Shown here one piece after another: positions 1 to 9,396 of a stretch of 64,000 bases of DNA (positions are counted from its first letter, which is position 1; each line of letters starts with the position of its first letter). Origin of the DNA: Lautropia sp. (lineage in GTDB: Bacteria > Pseudomonadota > Gammaproteobacteria > Burkholderiales > Burkholderiaceae_E). A program made the translations under genes and the position numbers. The DNA lies in the NCBI GenBank assembly GCA_030528325.1, contig JAUMZD010000003.1, forward strand, positions 62,001 through 126,000, in the 5' to 3' direction. Under the pieces are notes generated by a model. It was not told the DNA's origin. It saw only the letters and a program-made list of their open reading frames with translations, and made no database searches.

Positions 1-629
1 TAACTGCTTTGACGCGCTTCGATGGCGCGCAGCAAAGCCTGCCGGTGGCCCAGCGCGTCCTTGGGCGCCAACGGCCTGCCCTGTTCATCGGCCAACCAGC
101 TGTTGGGGTAATGGAACCACGCTGCTAACGCCCAAGGATCCGACACCTCTCCCCAGGCCCCCAGAACATCTCGCATGACCGGCAACGGTTGGTACATGGC
201 GTCAAACTGGTAACGAGCGAAGAACTCTCGCCCGCCATACGACACGCCATAAATGCGACCACGCCGCTTCCAGTCACTGGCCGGCTGCGATTTACTACGT
301 GGCGGCTGCGGCTGCAACGCATTGATCTGGTCGGCACTGAGCCAGTCGCCCTCGGCGAAGACCTGACGCAGGGTTTGCATGCGCCTGACCCGTTCCTCCA
401 GCAGCTCGCTGCCCGGCTCCAGCAGGCCGGTGGCCACTTCGGCCAGATGATCGGCCCGACTGATCAACTGCTCCTGCCCGGCGGCCACCAACATCACCAA
501 GGCCTTCTCCACCGCCTCGATGGCAGACGCGACGACGGCAGGATCGGCATCGGCAGGCACACCTACCGGCACATAACGGGTACCCGGTGGAGCAGTGACA
601 CCGGGCTGTTCCAGAAACTCGATGCTCAT
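1..629 (-). CDS. Probable Xre/MbcA/ParS-type antitoxin, 3' end cut by the window
   Basis: The frame is open from an ATG at 629 to the window edge, giving 209 residues without a stop. The start is supported by GGAGG eight bases upstream. The N-terminal half is an acidic helical region. A middle segment (DWLSADQINAL, then DWKRRGRIYGVSYGG) precedes a C-terminal segment with the pattern VLGAWGEVSDPWALAAWF, PNSWL and GRPLAP. This resembles the toxin-binding C-terminus of DUF2384/MbcA/ParS antitoxins that often sit beside a RES-domain toxin. The toxin gene, if present, would lie beyond position 1. The family call rests on motif resemblance only. Confidence 0.55.
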   Translation of the reverse strand, partial: MSIEFLEQPGVTAPPGTRYVPVGVPADADPAVVASAIEAVEKALVMLVAAGQEQLISRADHLAEVATGLLEPGSELLEERVRRMQTLRQVFAEGDWLSADQINALQPQPPRSKSQPASDWKRRGRIYGVSYGGREFFARYQFDAMYQPLPVMRDVLGAWGEVSDPWALAAWFHYPNSWLADEQGRPLAPKDALGHRQALLRAIEARQSS

Positions 630-727
630 CCTTGCCACCTCCGAATGCGACATTGACGACATCTTATCATGAGTCGGCACTATCGTCATCAAAACTTGAC
701 GGAACACAGCTTCCTGATCGGGAACCA

Positions 728-745
728 TTAGAGCGTGTTATGAAC
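728..745 (+). repeat. R2 short dispersed repeat, copy 1
   Basis: The string TTAGAGCGTGTTATG recurs at 27546 and, with one T-to-C change and CTA in front, at 60129. All three copies are intergenic and in the same orientation. This copy matches the others for about 15 bases and then diverges. It could be a relic of an insertion-sequence end, but no transposase is nearby. Confidence 0.5.
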
Positions 746-835
746 CGAACCTGCAGGCAAGACTGACAGGTTCCAGGGATGACGCCAAAGCGGCCCTGGC
801 TCAACCAGCATGAAACCAGGCCCCTGAGCAACGAG

Positions 836-876
836 AAAAACAAAAGGCGCCCCATCCCCTGAAGATGGTGGCGCCC
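836..876 (-). terminator. Rho-independent terminator of icd
   Basis: On the minus strand an 11-bp GC-rich stem (GGCGCC and CCATC, paired with GATGG and GGCGCC) is followed by TTTTGTTTTT. It begins 37 bases after the icd stop codon. Confidence 0.85.
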
Positions 877-912
877 TGAGCAAGGAGATGGGGCGGCAAC
901 GCCCCGACAGCT

Positions 913-2166
913 TTACATGTTGTCGATCATCACCTGACCGAAGCCCGAGCACGAGACCTGCTCGGCGCCTTCCATCAGACGGGCGAAGTCATAGGTGACC
1001 TTCTTCGAGGCGATGGCCTTCTTCATCGACGAGATGATCAGGTCGGCCGCTTCGGTCCAGCCCATGTGACGCAGCATCATCTCGGCCGACAGGATCTCGG
1101 AACCGGGGTTCACGTAGTCCTTGCCGGCGTATTTCGGCGCCGTGCCGTGCGTGGCCTCGAACATGGCGACCGAATCCGACAGGTTCGCCCCCGGGGCGAT
1201 GCCGATGCCACCGACCTGGGCGGCCAGCGCGTCGGAGATGTAGTCGCCGTTCAGGTTCAGCGTGGCGATCACCGAGTATTCGGCCGGGCGCAGCAGGATC
1301 TGCTGAAGGAAGGCGTCGGCGATCGAGTCCTTGACGATGATGTCCTTGCCGGTCTTCGGGTTCTTCAGCTTCATCCACGGGCCGCCATCCAGCAGCTCGG
1401 CGCCGAACTCGTTCTTGGCCAGTGCATAGCCCCAGTCACGGAAGCCCCCTTCGGTGAACTTCATGATGTTGCCCTTGTGCACGAGCGTCACGCTGGGCTT
1501 GTCGTTGTCGATGGCGTACTGGATGGCCTTGCGCACCAGGCGCTCGGTGCCTTCGCGCGAGACGGGCTTGATGCCGATGCCCGAGGTCTCGGGGAAGCGG
1601 ATCTTGTCGACGCCCATCTCCTTCTGCAGGAAGTCGATCAACTTCTTCGCGTTCGGCGTCTCGGCCTCGTACTCGATGCCGGCATAGATGTCTTCGGAGT
1701 TCTCGCGGAAGATCACCATGTCGGTCTTCTGTGGCTCCTTCACCGGCGAGGGCACGCCGTCGAAGTACTGGACCGGCCGCAGGCAGACGTAGAGGTCGAG
1801 CTGCTGGCGCAGCGCGACGTTGAGCGAGCGGATGCCACCCCCGACTGGCGTGGTCAGCGGGCCCTTGATCGACACGACGTAGTCGCGCAGCACGTCCAGC
1901 GTCTCGTCGGGCAGCCACACATCCGGGCCGTAGACCTGGGTGGATTTCTCGCCAGCGTAGATTTCCATCCAGTGAATCTTGCGCTTGCCGCCATAGGATT
2001 TCTCGACGGCCGCATCGACCACCTTCAGCATCACCGGCGTGATGTCCATGCCCGTGCCGTCACCCTCGATGTACGGCACGATCGGATTGTCCGGCACATT
2101 CAGGGAGAAATCCGGGTTGACGGTGATCTTCTGGCCTTCGGTGGGAACCTTGATATGTTTGTACAT
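913..2166 (-). CDS. icd: NADP-dependent isocitrate dehydrogenase
   Basis: A 417-residue cytoplasmic TCA-cycle enzyme that oxidatively decarboxylates isocitrate to 2-oxoglutarate with NADP+. The length is almost that of E. coli Icd (416). The protein opens [15 protein letters not shown] and carries [13 protein letters not shown]. The substrate-loop [13 protein letters not shown] contains the serine that AceK phosphorylates in E. coli. Downstream are [14 protein letters not shown], the [14 protein letters not shown] segment and the nucleotide-binding [14 protein letters not shown]. The start was set at the ATG at 2166 rather than an in-frame upstream codon at 2217, because family members begin there. 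The Shine-Dalgarno is weak. The gene is divergent from the DUF192 gene and ends at a strong terminator. Confidence 0.97.
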   Translation of the reverse strand: MYKHIKVPTEGQKITVNPDFSLNVPDNPIVPYIEGDGTGMDITPVMLKVVDAAVEKSYGGKRKIHWMEIYAGEKSTQVYGPDVWLPDETLDVLRDYVVSIKGPLTTPVGGGIRSLNVALRQQLDLYVCLRPVQYFDGVPSPVKEPQKTDMVIFRENSEDIYAGIEYEAETPNAKKLIDFLQKEMGVDKIRFPETSGIGIKPVSREGTERLVRKAIQYAIDNDKPSVTLVHKGNIMKFTEGGFRDWGYALAKNEFGAELLDGGPWMKLKNPKTGKDIIVKDSIADAFLQQILLRPAEYSVIATLNLNGDYISDALAAQVGGIGIAPGANLSDSVAMFEATHGTAPKYAGKDYVNPGSEILSAEMMLRHMGWTEAADLIISSMKKAIASKKVTYDFARLMEGAEQVSCSGFGQVMIDNM

Positions 2167-2326
2167 GAACGGTGTCCAGGTTGTACGGCACGAAACCGAT
2201 AGCTGTGGGAAGCGCATCTGCCACCCCGACGGCGACGGCTGCGCAACGGAAAGAGTAAATTATGCCAGTTACACGCCCGAAACTCTTAACCCCGTCCCGA
2301 TCACGCTTCATCAGGGAAACCCCTCA

Positions 2327-2791
2327 ATGAAACCCAGGATAGCCAGGGCAGGACAAGCCCTTGTCGGCCTCTGCCTGCTGGCAGGCACCGCCCTGCCCCT
2401 CCAGGCACAGACACCTTTCAATCTGCCCACCGTCGAGCTGAAGCTCGGCAAGCACAAGGTTCAGGCCGAAGTCGCCAGCACCGAAGCACAACGCTCACAG
2501 GGGCTGATGTACCGGCAGAGCCTCGGGCAGGATCACGGCATGCTCTTCGTGTTCTCTTCACCGGGCCAGTACTGCTTCTGGATGAAGAACACGCTGATCC
2601 CGCTGTCCATCGCCTTCATCGACGACGACGGGATCATCACCGACCTGGCTGACATGGCCCCCCGGGATGAGCGCAGTCACTGCCCCGGCAAGGCCGTTCG
2701 CTATGCCCTGGAAGTGAACCAGGGCTGGTTCGTGCAGCGGAAGATTGGCGTCGGCCACGAAATCATGGGGCTGCCGAAGCCTCCCCAATGA
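2327..2791 (+). CDS. Secreted DUF192 family protein
   Basis: 154 residues with a signal peptide (MKPRIARAG, a hydrophobic stretch, LPLQAQ), so probably periplasmic. The mature part is a complete DUF192 domain: EVASTEAQRSQGLMYRQSL, GMLFVF, a FWMKNTLIPLSIAFID core, and ALEVNQGWF near the end. The biochemical role of the family is not established. The start at 2327 was chosen because it gives the signal peptide and has AGGG upstream. The frame extends further upstream across the icd promoter region, but those residues look non-coding. Confidence 0.88.
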   Translation: MKPRIARAGQALVGLCLLAGTALPLQAQTPFNLPTVELKLGKHKVQAEVASTEAQRSQGLMYRQSLGQDHGMLFVFSSPGQYCFWMKNTLIPLSIAFIDDDGIITDLADMAPRDERSHCPGKAVRYALEVNQGWFVQRKIGVGHEIMGLPKPPQ

Positions 2792-2792
2792 A

Positions 2793-2816
2793 CGATGCCG
2801 GCATCTGCCGGCATCG
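2793..2816. terminator. Perfect 11-bp hairpin after the DUF192 gene
   Basis: CGATGCCGGCA and TGCCGGCATCG form a perfect stem starting two bases after the stop codon. There is no T-run, so it may be a weak terminator or a 3' stabilising hairpin. Confidence 0.5.
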
Positions 2817-2892
2817 TGTACACGCCACTGCACACCCCGATGGCGCCTGAAAATTGAATGGACTCGCTGGTATCAGTCGGGGTCGATCAGGC

Positions 2893-3141
2893 TCAGCCCT
2901 TCTTCAACTTGCCGTAGATGAACAGCACCAGGATGGCACCCAGCACCGAAGCGATCCAGCCAGCGGTCTCGCCCGGCTGGTAAAAGCCGAAGGCCCCACC
3001 GAGGAAATTCGCGACGGCCGAGCCGGCAATGCCGAGAATGATCGTCATGATCCAGCCATGGGCCTGGGTGCCAGGCATGATCGCGCGGGCCAGCAGGCCC
3101 ACGATGAAACCAACCACCAGCATCTGTACGAAAGCAATCAT
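2893..3141 (-). CDS. GlsB/YeaQ/YmgE family small membrane protein
   Basis: 82 residues and very hydrophobic, with three predicted transmembrane segments: an N-terminal VVGFIVGLLARAIMPG, a central GWIMTIILGIAGSAVANFLGG, and a C-terminal WIASVLGAILVLFIYGKL. The ARAIMPG and GIAGS..ANFLGG motifs are typical of this transglycosylase-associated family (Pfam PF04226). Members are small inner-membrane proteins, often stress-induced and of unknown mechanism. It stands alone between the DUF192 gene and xseA. The ATG at 3141 has AAGGAGC upstream. Confidence 0.9.
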   Translation of the reverse strand: MIAFVQMLVVGFIVGLLARAIMPGTQAHGWIMTIILGIAGSAVANFLGGAFGFYQPGETAGWIASVLGAILVLFIYGKLKKG

Positions 3142-3327
3142 CGTGTCGTGCTCCTTGATTCAAGCATGAAAACAGACAATCCCTGCACGTCGGCCGGATA
3201 GCACCGACCTGGCGCCACAGGGACCCAATCCGGGGCATCGAAACACCCGATCGCAAGGTCATCCCGCACACAGTTCTGCAGACAGGACAACCCCGGACGT
3301 GGCGATCATCCCACAGTTTTCGGGTTT

Positions 3328-3345
3328 GCCCTGCCTATACAGGGC
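3328..3345. other. Small hairpin downstream of xseA
   Basis: GCCCTG and CAGGGC flank a six-base loop. On the xseA strand no clean T-run follows, so terminator function is doubtful. Confidence 0.3.
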
Positions 3346-3408
3346 GCTGACGGACGGTTTTTCAGGCAAGAATCCCGACCAGCAAGCGAGGTTTTTTAAA
3401 GTGATCCC

Positions 3409-4851
3409 TCAGCTCCCCCCCTCGCGGCGCCCCCTGGTCGCACGACGTGGGCCTTTCGGGACCGCCTGCCCAGGTGTGTCATCGGCACAACAATCCGGCA
3501 GACACGTCTCCACCGCGGCCACCAGGCTGCCTTCATGCAGGCGGATATCGAGCCGCTCACCCTCGGCCACGGCGCTGGCCGATTGGAGCACACGCCCCTG
3601 CCCATCCCGGACGATCGCGTAGCCCCGCGCCAGCACGGCCAGCGGGCTGATCAGCGTCAGACTGTTCTCTGCCATCCCAAGACGGGTCTGGGCCGCCTGA
3701 TGCTGCGTTCTCATCGCCTGCCCCAGGCGCTGCACCAGCAGGCCCAGCCGCCCATCCGCCACCTGAGTGTCCGGCGGATTCAACGCCTGCTGCGCCCGCT
3801 CCCATCGCAGCCTGTTCTGATGCAGCATCCAGCGCCCCTGCTGTTGCAGTCGCTCCGCCAGACGGGACAGGCGCATCTGCTGGTGTGCCATCTGCTGCGC
3901 CGGCGATCTCAACAGTCTCTCCGTCATGTCCAGACGTTGCCCGAGGCGGTCGACATGGCGCTGCATGCCCAGTTGCAACCGCGCCCGCATCTGGCGCAGG
4001 CGTGCAAGCCTGTCCGCCCGGTCCGGGCTGACCAGCTCGGCCGCCGCCGTCGGCGTCGGGGCCCGCACATCGGCCACGAAATCGCAGATCGTGAAATCCG
4101 ATTCATGCCCGACACCGCTCACCACCGGCAGCAGACAGACCGCCACCCGACGGGCCAGGCCCTCATGATTGAAGGCATCCAGATCCTCGAAGGATCCCCC
4201 GCCCCTGACCAGCAGCAGCACATCACATTCCTGCCGGCCTTCCGCCGCATCGAGGGCGGCGATCAGTTCGGCCGGCGCCTGCCTGCCCTGCACCGAGGCC
4301 GGGTAGATGATGACCCGGATCTGCGGCGCCCGGCGGCGCAACGTGGTCAGCACATCCTGAAGGGCGGCAGCCTTGAGCGAGCTGATGATGCCGACCGTTT
4401 CGACGACCGGCGGAAGCAGCTGCTTCAGCCCCGGATCGAACAGCCCCTCCTTCTCGAGCATCGCCTTCAGCCGCGCAAAACGCTGCCAGACATCGCCCGA
4501 GCCTGCCAGCTGCATCCGCTCCACCCCCAGCTGGAAATCCCCACGCGCCTCATAGATGCCGACACGTGCCCAGACCTCGACCCGATCGCCTTCCTTCGGG
4601 GAGAAATCGATCCGCTGTGCGGCCATGCGGAACATGACGGCCCGGACACTGGCCCCGGCCTCCTTCAGCGTGAAGTACCAGTGGCCACTGGCGGCCCGGG
4701 TCACATTCGACAGCTCACCCATGACGCGAAGCACACCGAAATGGGCCTGCAAAAGCCTGCCGGCCATCCGGTTCAACTGGCCGACCGTCAGCACATCGGG
4801 CAGGTCTTCCACATCCATCCCGGCTGTAACAAGCCGCTGCTGTTGTTTCAT
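3409..4851 (-). CDS. xseA: Exodeoxyribonuclease VII large subunit
   Basis: 480 residues from the ATG at 4851. A second ATG at 4818, giving 469 residues, aligns equally well with the family start. The large catalytic subunit of the ssDNA exonuclease ExoVII. The N-terminal OB-fold carries LTVGQLNRMAGRLLQ, GELSNVTRAASGHWYFTLKE and VRAVMFR. The catalytic domain has GIISSLKAAALQDVLTTLRRR, VLLLVRGGGSFEDLDAFN, and SGVGHESDFTICDFVADVRAPTPTAAAEL split across the core. A long arginine/glutamine-rich coiled-coil follows, then the conserved LARGYAIVRDGQGRVL near the end. The small subunit gene xseB is not in the window. The last 25 or so residues are basic and family-atypical. Confidence 0.95.
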   Translation of the reverse strand: MKQQQRLVTAGMDVEDLPDVLTVGQLNRMAGRLLQAHFGVLRVMGELSNVTRAASGHWYFTLKEAGASVRAVMFRMAAQRIDFSPKEGDRVEVWARVGIYEARGDFQLGVERMQLAGSGDVWQRFARLKAMLEKEGLFDPGLKQLLPPVVETVGIISSLKAAALQDVLTTLRRRAPQIRVIIYPASVQGRQAPAELIAALDAAEGRQECDVLLLVRGGGSFEDLDAFNHEGLARRVAVCLLPVVSGVGHESDFTICDFVADVRAPTPTAAAELVSPDRADRLARLRQMRARLQLGMQRHVDRLGQRLDMTERLLRSPAQQMAHQQMRLSRLAERLQQQGRWMLHQNRLRWERAQQALNPPDTQVADGRLGLLVQRLGQAMRTQHQAAQTRLGMAENSLTLISPLAVLARGYAIVRDGQGRVLQSASAVAEGERLDIRLHEGSLVAAVETCLPDCCADDTPGQAVPKGPRRATRGRREGGS

Positions 4852-4859
4852 CGGTACTT

Positions 4860-4868
4860 TTATCCACA
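4860..4868 (+). promoter_or_regulatory. DnaA box TTATCCACA
   Basis: Exact match to the high-affinity DnaA 9-mer, located just upstream of the xseA start. Confidence 0.5.
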
Positions 4869-5047
4869 CAAAAGCCGACACTTTCTGTATCAGCACCACA
4901 AGAACGCAAACCTGTCGGCTATCCGGCAGTGGCAGCACAAGTCGTTGAATGATATAGCGTTTTTGGCTGTCATTCAGAATGACCAAGGCACTGCACGACA
5001 CCGGGTGAGCCTGTAATTACAGAGGTCAGTCCATGATCACCACAAGG

Positions 5048-5056
5048 TTATCCACA
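5048..5056 (+). promoter_or_regulatory. DnaA box TTATCCACA
   Basis: A second exact 9-mer, 188 bases from the first and in the same orientation, in the exbB leader. Confidence 0.5.
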
Positions 5057-5167
5057 ACCTTCCCCACACCGGTGCCCCGTTGCAGCCAGACTTGCCGATT
5101 CCGGTCAAAAAAACCGACAATCCGAGCGTTCCGCACCTCTGCGAAAACATCGACCCGGAGTGATCCC

Positions 5168-5779
5168 TTGTTTTCCATTATCCAGGCCGCTGGCTGGCCC
5201 ATCTGGTTTCTGATCATCGCTTCCATCGCCACGGTCGCCCTGATCGTCGAGCGAGCCATCACCCTGCAACGCCGCAAGATCATTCCCCCCGGCCTGCTGG
5301 AAGAAGTCGTCACCCTGCATCGCAACCGTCAGCTCAATGCCGAGATGCTGGGCCGTGTCGAACGCTCGTCGGCCCTCGGCCGCGTGCTGGCCAACGGCCT
5401 GCGTCACGAGTTCGAGTCTCGGGACATGATCAAGGATGCGATGGAAGAGAGTGGTCGGGCCGTGGCGCATGACCTGGAACGCTTCCTGCCCACGCTGGGC
5501 ACGCTGGCCACCGTGGCCCCGCTGCTCGGCCTGTTCGGCACCGTCATCGGCATGATCGAGATCTTCGGTTCGCAGTCCCCCGCCGGCAATGACCCGACCC
5601 AGCTGGCCTACGGCATCTCGGTGGCGCTCTACAACACCGCCTTCGGCATCGGCGTGGCCATTCCGGCCCTGCTGGCCTACCGCGCCTACCGTGCCCGGGT
5701 GGACGACTTCCTCGTCGAGATGGAGCAGCAGTCGCTGCGGCTCGTGGACGTGATCAAAGGCATAGGGGCACGGCATTGA
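5168..5779 (+). CDS. exbB: MotA/TolQ/ExbB family proton channel protein
   Basis: 203 residues from a TTG at 5168 preceded by GGAG with seven bases of spacing. This start gives the usual betaproteobacterial beginning FSIIQAAGWPIW. Three membrane segments are visible: residues 8-27 (WFLIIASIATVALIVERAI), about 100-125 (TLATVAPLLGLFGTVIGMIEIF, the pore-forming signature) and about 145-165 (ALYNTAFGIGVAIPALLAY). With the next gene it would form an inner-membrane proton-driven motor of the ExbBD/TolQR type. No tonB or tolA is nearby, so its partner is unknown. The gene begins an envelope operon running to kdsB. The exbB/exbD names are by family. Confidence 0.88.
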   Translation: MFSIIQAAGWPIWFLIIASIATVALIVERAITLQRRKIIPPGLLEEVVTLHRNRQLNAEMLGRVERSSALGRVLANGLRHEFESRDMIKDAMEESGRAVAHDLERFLPTLGTLATVAPLLGLFGTVIGMIEIFGSQSPAGNDPTQLAYGISVALYNTAFGIGVAIPALLAYRAYRARVDDFLVEMEQQSLRLVDVIKGIGARH

Positions 5780-6198
5780 ACTTCCGGCGCTCGATCCGGC
5801 GTGAAGAGCCGGAAATCAACTTCATTCCGCTCATCGACCTGCTGCTGGTGATCCTGATCTTCCTGATGGTCACCACCACCTACAACCGCTTCCGGGAACT
5901 GGCCGTTGACCTGCCATCGGCCAGTGGCAAGCCCACCCCGGAACAGCCGGTGCAGATCCTGGTGGCGGTGACGGCAGAGGGTCATTACCGTATCGACCAG
6001 CAATCGGTCGGACCCGCCAACATCGCCACGCTGGCCACCGAGCTGGGCCGTGCCGCGGCCGACAAGGCCAACCCCGTCATCGTCATCTACGCGGATGCGG
6101 CCGCCTCGCATCAGGCCGTGGTGAACGTGCTGGAGAGCGCCCGGGTCGCTGGCCTGCCCCGGGTGAGCTTCGCCACGCAGACCAGAGAGACCCCTTGA
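5776..6198 (+). CDS. exbD: ExbD/TolR family biopolymer transport protein
   Basis: 140 residues. It starts at a TTG whose last two bases form the exbB stop (TTGA), implying translational coupling. A short cytoplasmic N-terminus (FRRSIRREEPEINFIPLID) carries the conserved aspartate at the membrane border. It is followed by one transmembrane helix (LLLVILIFLMVTTTY) and a periplasmic domain ending VAGLPRVSFATQ. This is the usual ExbD/TolR layout, in which the membrane-border aspartate takes part in proton transfer with ExbB. Confidence 0.9.
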   Translation: MNFRRSIRREEPEINFIPLIDLLLVILIFLMVTTTYNRFRELAVDLPSASGKPTPEQPVQILVAVTAEGHYRIDQQSVGPANIATLATELGRAAADKANPVIVIYADAAASHQAVVNVLESARVAGLPRVSFATQTRETP

Positions 6199-7271
6199 CC
6201 GGCGAACGGCTCCGCCAACACCTTGAAGGCTGGCTGCTCCGGATCTGGTTCGGGCCAGCCTCGACGACCGACCGACTGCTCGAAGTCCTGCTGGCCCCCC
6301 TCATGCGACCGCTATCCTGGCTGGTCGCCTTTCTGGCCCGCCGCAGGCGCAGGCACCTGAAACGCATGTCGAATGCCACCCGCCCTGCCGTCATCATCGT
6401 CGGCAACCTGGTGGCCGGTGGCGCCGGCAAGACCCCCCTCGTCATCGCCCTGTGTCAGGCCCTGTCCGCGAAGGGACTGAAGGTCGGCCTGCTCGCCCGG
6501 GGCTACCGGCGCACGGGCGACGAGCCTCTCCTCCTCGCGCCGGCCACGACAGCGGCCGAAGCCGGTGACGAAGCCCTGCTGCTGTCACGTGCCACCGGCC
6601 GACCTGTCGCGGTGGGTGCCCGTCGCGCCGATGCGCTGGCCCTGCTGACCCGGCACGTACCCGATCTGGATGTGGTCCTCTCCGACGATGGTCTGCAGCA
6701 TGTGGCCCTGCCCCGCCGGCTGGAACTGGTGGTGATGCACGCGAAGGGACTGGGCAACGCCCGTTGCCTGCCCGCCGGCCCGCTGCGAGAGCCCGCCGAC
6801 CGGCTCAAGAGCGTGGACGCCGTGCTGCTGCCCGCCCCCAGGCTCCCGGACCAGCACGATGCACCCGCCGGTGCGCCCCGCTGCTTCCCGACCCACACGC
6901 GCATCCGCGGCATCCGAACACTGGATGGCCGCCAGCACTGGCGCCCGGAAGATTTTGCCCAGGCATTCCGGCAGGCGCAGCTCGATGCCGTCGCCGGCAT
7001 CGCCCGACCCGAACGCTTCTTCGACACGCTCACCGGACTTGGGCTCTCGATCCGTCCGCACCCGCTACCTGACCATGCCCAGCTCGACCCCCGGTGGCTG
7101 GCCGGGCTGCCCGGACGCTGGATCATCATGACGGCCAAGGATGCGGTCAAGCTGGATGAACTGCCCCCCTCACTGCGTGATCGCTGCCTGGTGCTCGACA
7201 TCGAGGCGGTGCCCGATACCGCGCTGGTAGAATGGCTGATTGCTGAACTCGCCCCCCACCGATCATCATGA
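6195..7271 (+). CDS. lpxK: Tetraacyldisaccharide 4'-kinase
   Basis: 358 residues. LpxK phosphorylates the 4' position of the lipid A disaccharide at the inner membrane. An N-terminal hydrophobic segment ([17 protein letters not shown]) is followed by the P-loop [12 protein letters not shown] at about residues 70-82, LLARGYRR, a DEALLL segment, [10 protein letters not shown], and the late [14 protein letters not shown]. The length is slightly above the family average. It starts at a TTG overlapping the exbD stop as TTGA, the second such junction in a row. Its stop overlaps the next start as ATGA. Confidence 0.96.
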   Translation: MTGERLRQHLEGWLLRIWFGPASTTDRLLEVLLAPLMRPLSWLVAFLARRRRRHLKRMSNATRPAVIIVGNLVAGGAGKTPLVIALCQALSAKGLKVGLLARGYRRTGDEPLLLAPATTAAEAGDEALLLSRATGRPVAVGARRADALALLTRHVPDLDVVLSDDGLQHVALPRRLELVVMHAKGLGNARCLPAGPLREPADRLKSVDAVLLPAPRLPDQHDAPAGAPRCFPTHTRIRGIRTLDGRQHWRPEDFAQAFRQAQLDAVAGIARPERFFDTLTGLGLSIRPHPLPDHAQLDPRWLAGLPGRWIIMTAKDAVKLDELPPSLRDRCLVLDIEAVPDTALVEWLIAELAPHRSS

Positions 7272-7492
7272 TGGCTCTCGACATTCTCGTCTGCCCGCTG
7301 TGCAAAGGCCCGCTCACCTACGACCGCCAGCAGCAAACCCTGAGCTGCCAGGCTGATCGCCTGGCCTTCCCGATCCGCGACGGCGTGCCTGTCATGATCG
7401 AAGACGAGGCCACCCCGCTGGATGCACCGTCGGCCGCCTCACCAGCCAACCCGCCCGCCTCTGCCGGCCCCAACAGCCCGGCAACACACTGA
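7268..7492 (+). CDS. Trm112/UPF0434 family protein
   Basis: 74 residues. The first 45 ([25 protein letters not shown] split over two strands, then [17 protein letters not shown]) are a complete Trm112-like zinc-ribbon-type fold, as in E. coli YcaR between lpxK and kdsB. Only three cysteines are visible. The C-terminal 25 residues are a proline/alanine-rich tail. It overlaps lpxK by four bases. An alternative ATG lies one codon downstream. Confidence 0.88.
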   Translation: MMALDILVCPLCKGPLTYDRQQQTLSCQADRLAFPIRDGVPVMIEDEATPLDAPSAASPANPPASAGPNSPATH

Positions 7493-7535
7493 CCCATCCC
7501 ACCCGCCCCACCGCCTGCAGCGCACCCACACCCCG

Positions 7536-8339
7536 ATGGCTGACATCAACCCCTCTCCCTTCGTCGTCCTGATTCCGGCACGGATGGACTCCTCCCGGCT
7601 GCCGGGCAAGGCACTGGCCGACATCGCCGGCATACCGATGGTGGTACGGGTTGCCAATCAGGCCCGACAGTCTGCGGCCGGTCATGTGGCCATCTGTACC
7701 GACAGCCCCGAGATCGCCGACGTGGCCAGATCGCATGGCCACGATGTCGTGATGACCCGCGAGGATCATGCCTCCGGCACCGAACGGCTGGGCGAGGCTG
7801 TCCAGCAACTGCAGCTGCCCGATGACAGCATCGTGGTGAACGTCCAGGGCGACGAGCCTGAAATGCCGCCGGCACTGATCAACGCACTGGCCGAACGGCT
7901 GGCAGCCGACGCTTTCTACCCGATGGCCACGGCTGCCCATCCGGTTCAGAGCGCCGAAGACTGGCTGAACCCGAACGTGGTCAAGGTGATCGGCGATCAT
8001 GACAACCGTGCCCTGCTCTTCTCGCGAGCCCCCATTCCCTGGCACCGGGCACACTTCGGCCAGCCACTGGCCGGGATGGCCGGACAGGACGGCCTGGCTC
8101 AGGCCTTCAACGAAGCGCGGCCCCTGCGCCATATCGGCATCTACGCCTATCGCGCCGGATTTCTTGCCCACTACGCGGGACTCAGCCCCTGCCGGCTGGA
8201 GCAGATCGAGGCACTGGAACAGCTGCGCGTGCTCTTTCACGGTTATCCGATCAAGCTGCTGATCACCGACCAGGCGCCCCCTGCCGGTGTCGATACCCCG
8301 GAAGACCTGGCCGCCGTGCGCCAGCGCTTGGCGGGCTGA
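7536..8339 (+). CDS. kdsB: 3-deoxy-manno-octulosonate cytidylyltransferase
   Basis: 267 residues. KdsB activates Kdo as CMP-Kdo for lipopolysaccharide core assembly. The nucleotide-binding N-terminus reads FVVLIPARMDSSRLPGKAL. Also visible are MTREDHASGTERL, VNVQGDEPEMPP, the FSRAPIPW segment, RHIGIYAYRAGFL, LEQIEALEQLRVL and a final GVDTPEDLAAV. All are CMP-Kdo synthetase motifs. The start at 7536 was taken because the frame further upstream only reads through the Trm112 tail in another phase. Together with lpxK it makes this an LPS-assembly operon. Confidence 0.96.
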   Translation: MADINPSPFVVLIPARMDSSRLPGKALADIAGIPMVVRVANQARQSAAGHVAICTDSPEIADVARSHGHDVVMTREDHASGTERLGEAVQQLQLPDDSIVVNVQGDEPEMPPALINALAERLAADAFYPMATAAHPVQSAEDWLNPNVVKVIGDHDNRALLFSRAPIPWHRAHFGQPLAGMAGQDGLAQAFNEARPLRHIGIYAYRAGFLAHYAGLSPCRLEQIEALEQLRVLFHGYPIKLLITDQAPPAGVDTPEDLAAVRQRLAG

Positions 8340-8382
8340 ACCGGTCATCGGGACGCCGACACCATCGCCGGCCTTGCCCGCC

Positions 8383-8423
8383 GGGCCGATTTTCGCCTGC
8401 GCGATTCCTGCCGCCCAAGCTCC
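8383..8423 (-). repeat. R1 repeat, solo left-type end
   Basis: On the minus strand this reads GGAGCTTGGGCGGCAGGAA followed by TCGCGCAGGCGAAAATCGGC. It matches the left end of the complete R1 copy at 42026 with about one change. It lies 44 bases after the kdsB stop, within the 295-base gap before adk. Confidence 0.75.
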
Positions 8424-8469
8424 TAGGGTTTTCCTCCCGACTGCAGCCCTGATGCCCAACTGCGGCTAA

Positions 8470-9291
<822 letters not shown>

Positions 9292-9341
9292 CCCCCTCCC
9301 CAAGTCTCCTGCAGTGGTGCAGAAGACGCGCAAGACGCAGG

Positions 9342-9370
9342 CATGAGGGAAAAAACCATCTGCCCTCATG
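9342..9370. terminator. Hairpin between convergent adk and amidase genes
   Basis: CATGAGGG and CCCTCATG form a perfect 8-bp stem around a 13-base A-rich loop. It sits between convergent genes without a T-run, so it is at best a weak terminator. Confidence 0.4.
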
Positions 9371-9396
9371 GCCCGCGTGTCAGCCCCCCGCTGGCA

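Larger units (their letters stand above)
4852..5167. promoter_or_regulatory. Divergent intergenic region between xseA and exbB with two DnaA boxes
   Basis: About 316 bases without a gene, AT-richer than its surroundings. It must hold the promoters of xseA (minus) and of the exbB operon (plus). The recognisable content is two perfect DnaA boxes, listed separately. Reading frames into this stretch from both sides were rejected in favour of starts with better family agreement or Shine-Dalgarno sequences. Confidence 0.5.

Noticed and set aside
4852..5001. N-terminal extension of xseA
   Set aside because: The 50 extra residues are hydrophobic and unlike any XseA start, and they include a DnaA box. 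The conserved domain begins after 4851.
4852..5167. DnaA boxes as a replication origin
   Set aside because: Only two boxes, no clear AT-rich unwinding repeat, and none of dnaA, dnaN, gyrB, gidA or parAB nearby.
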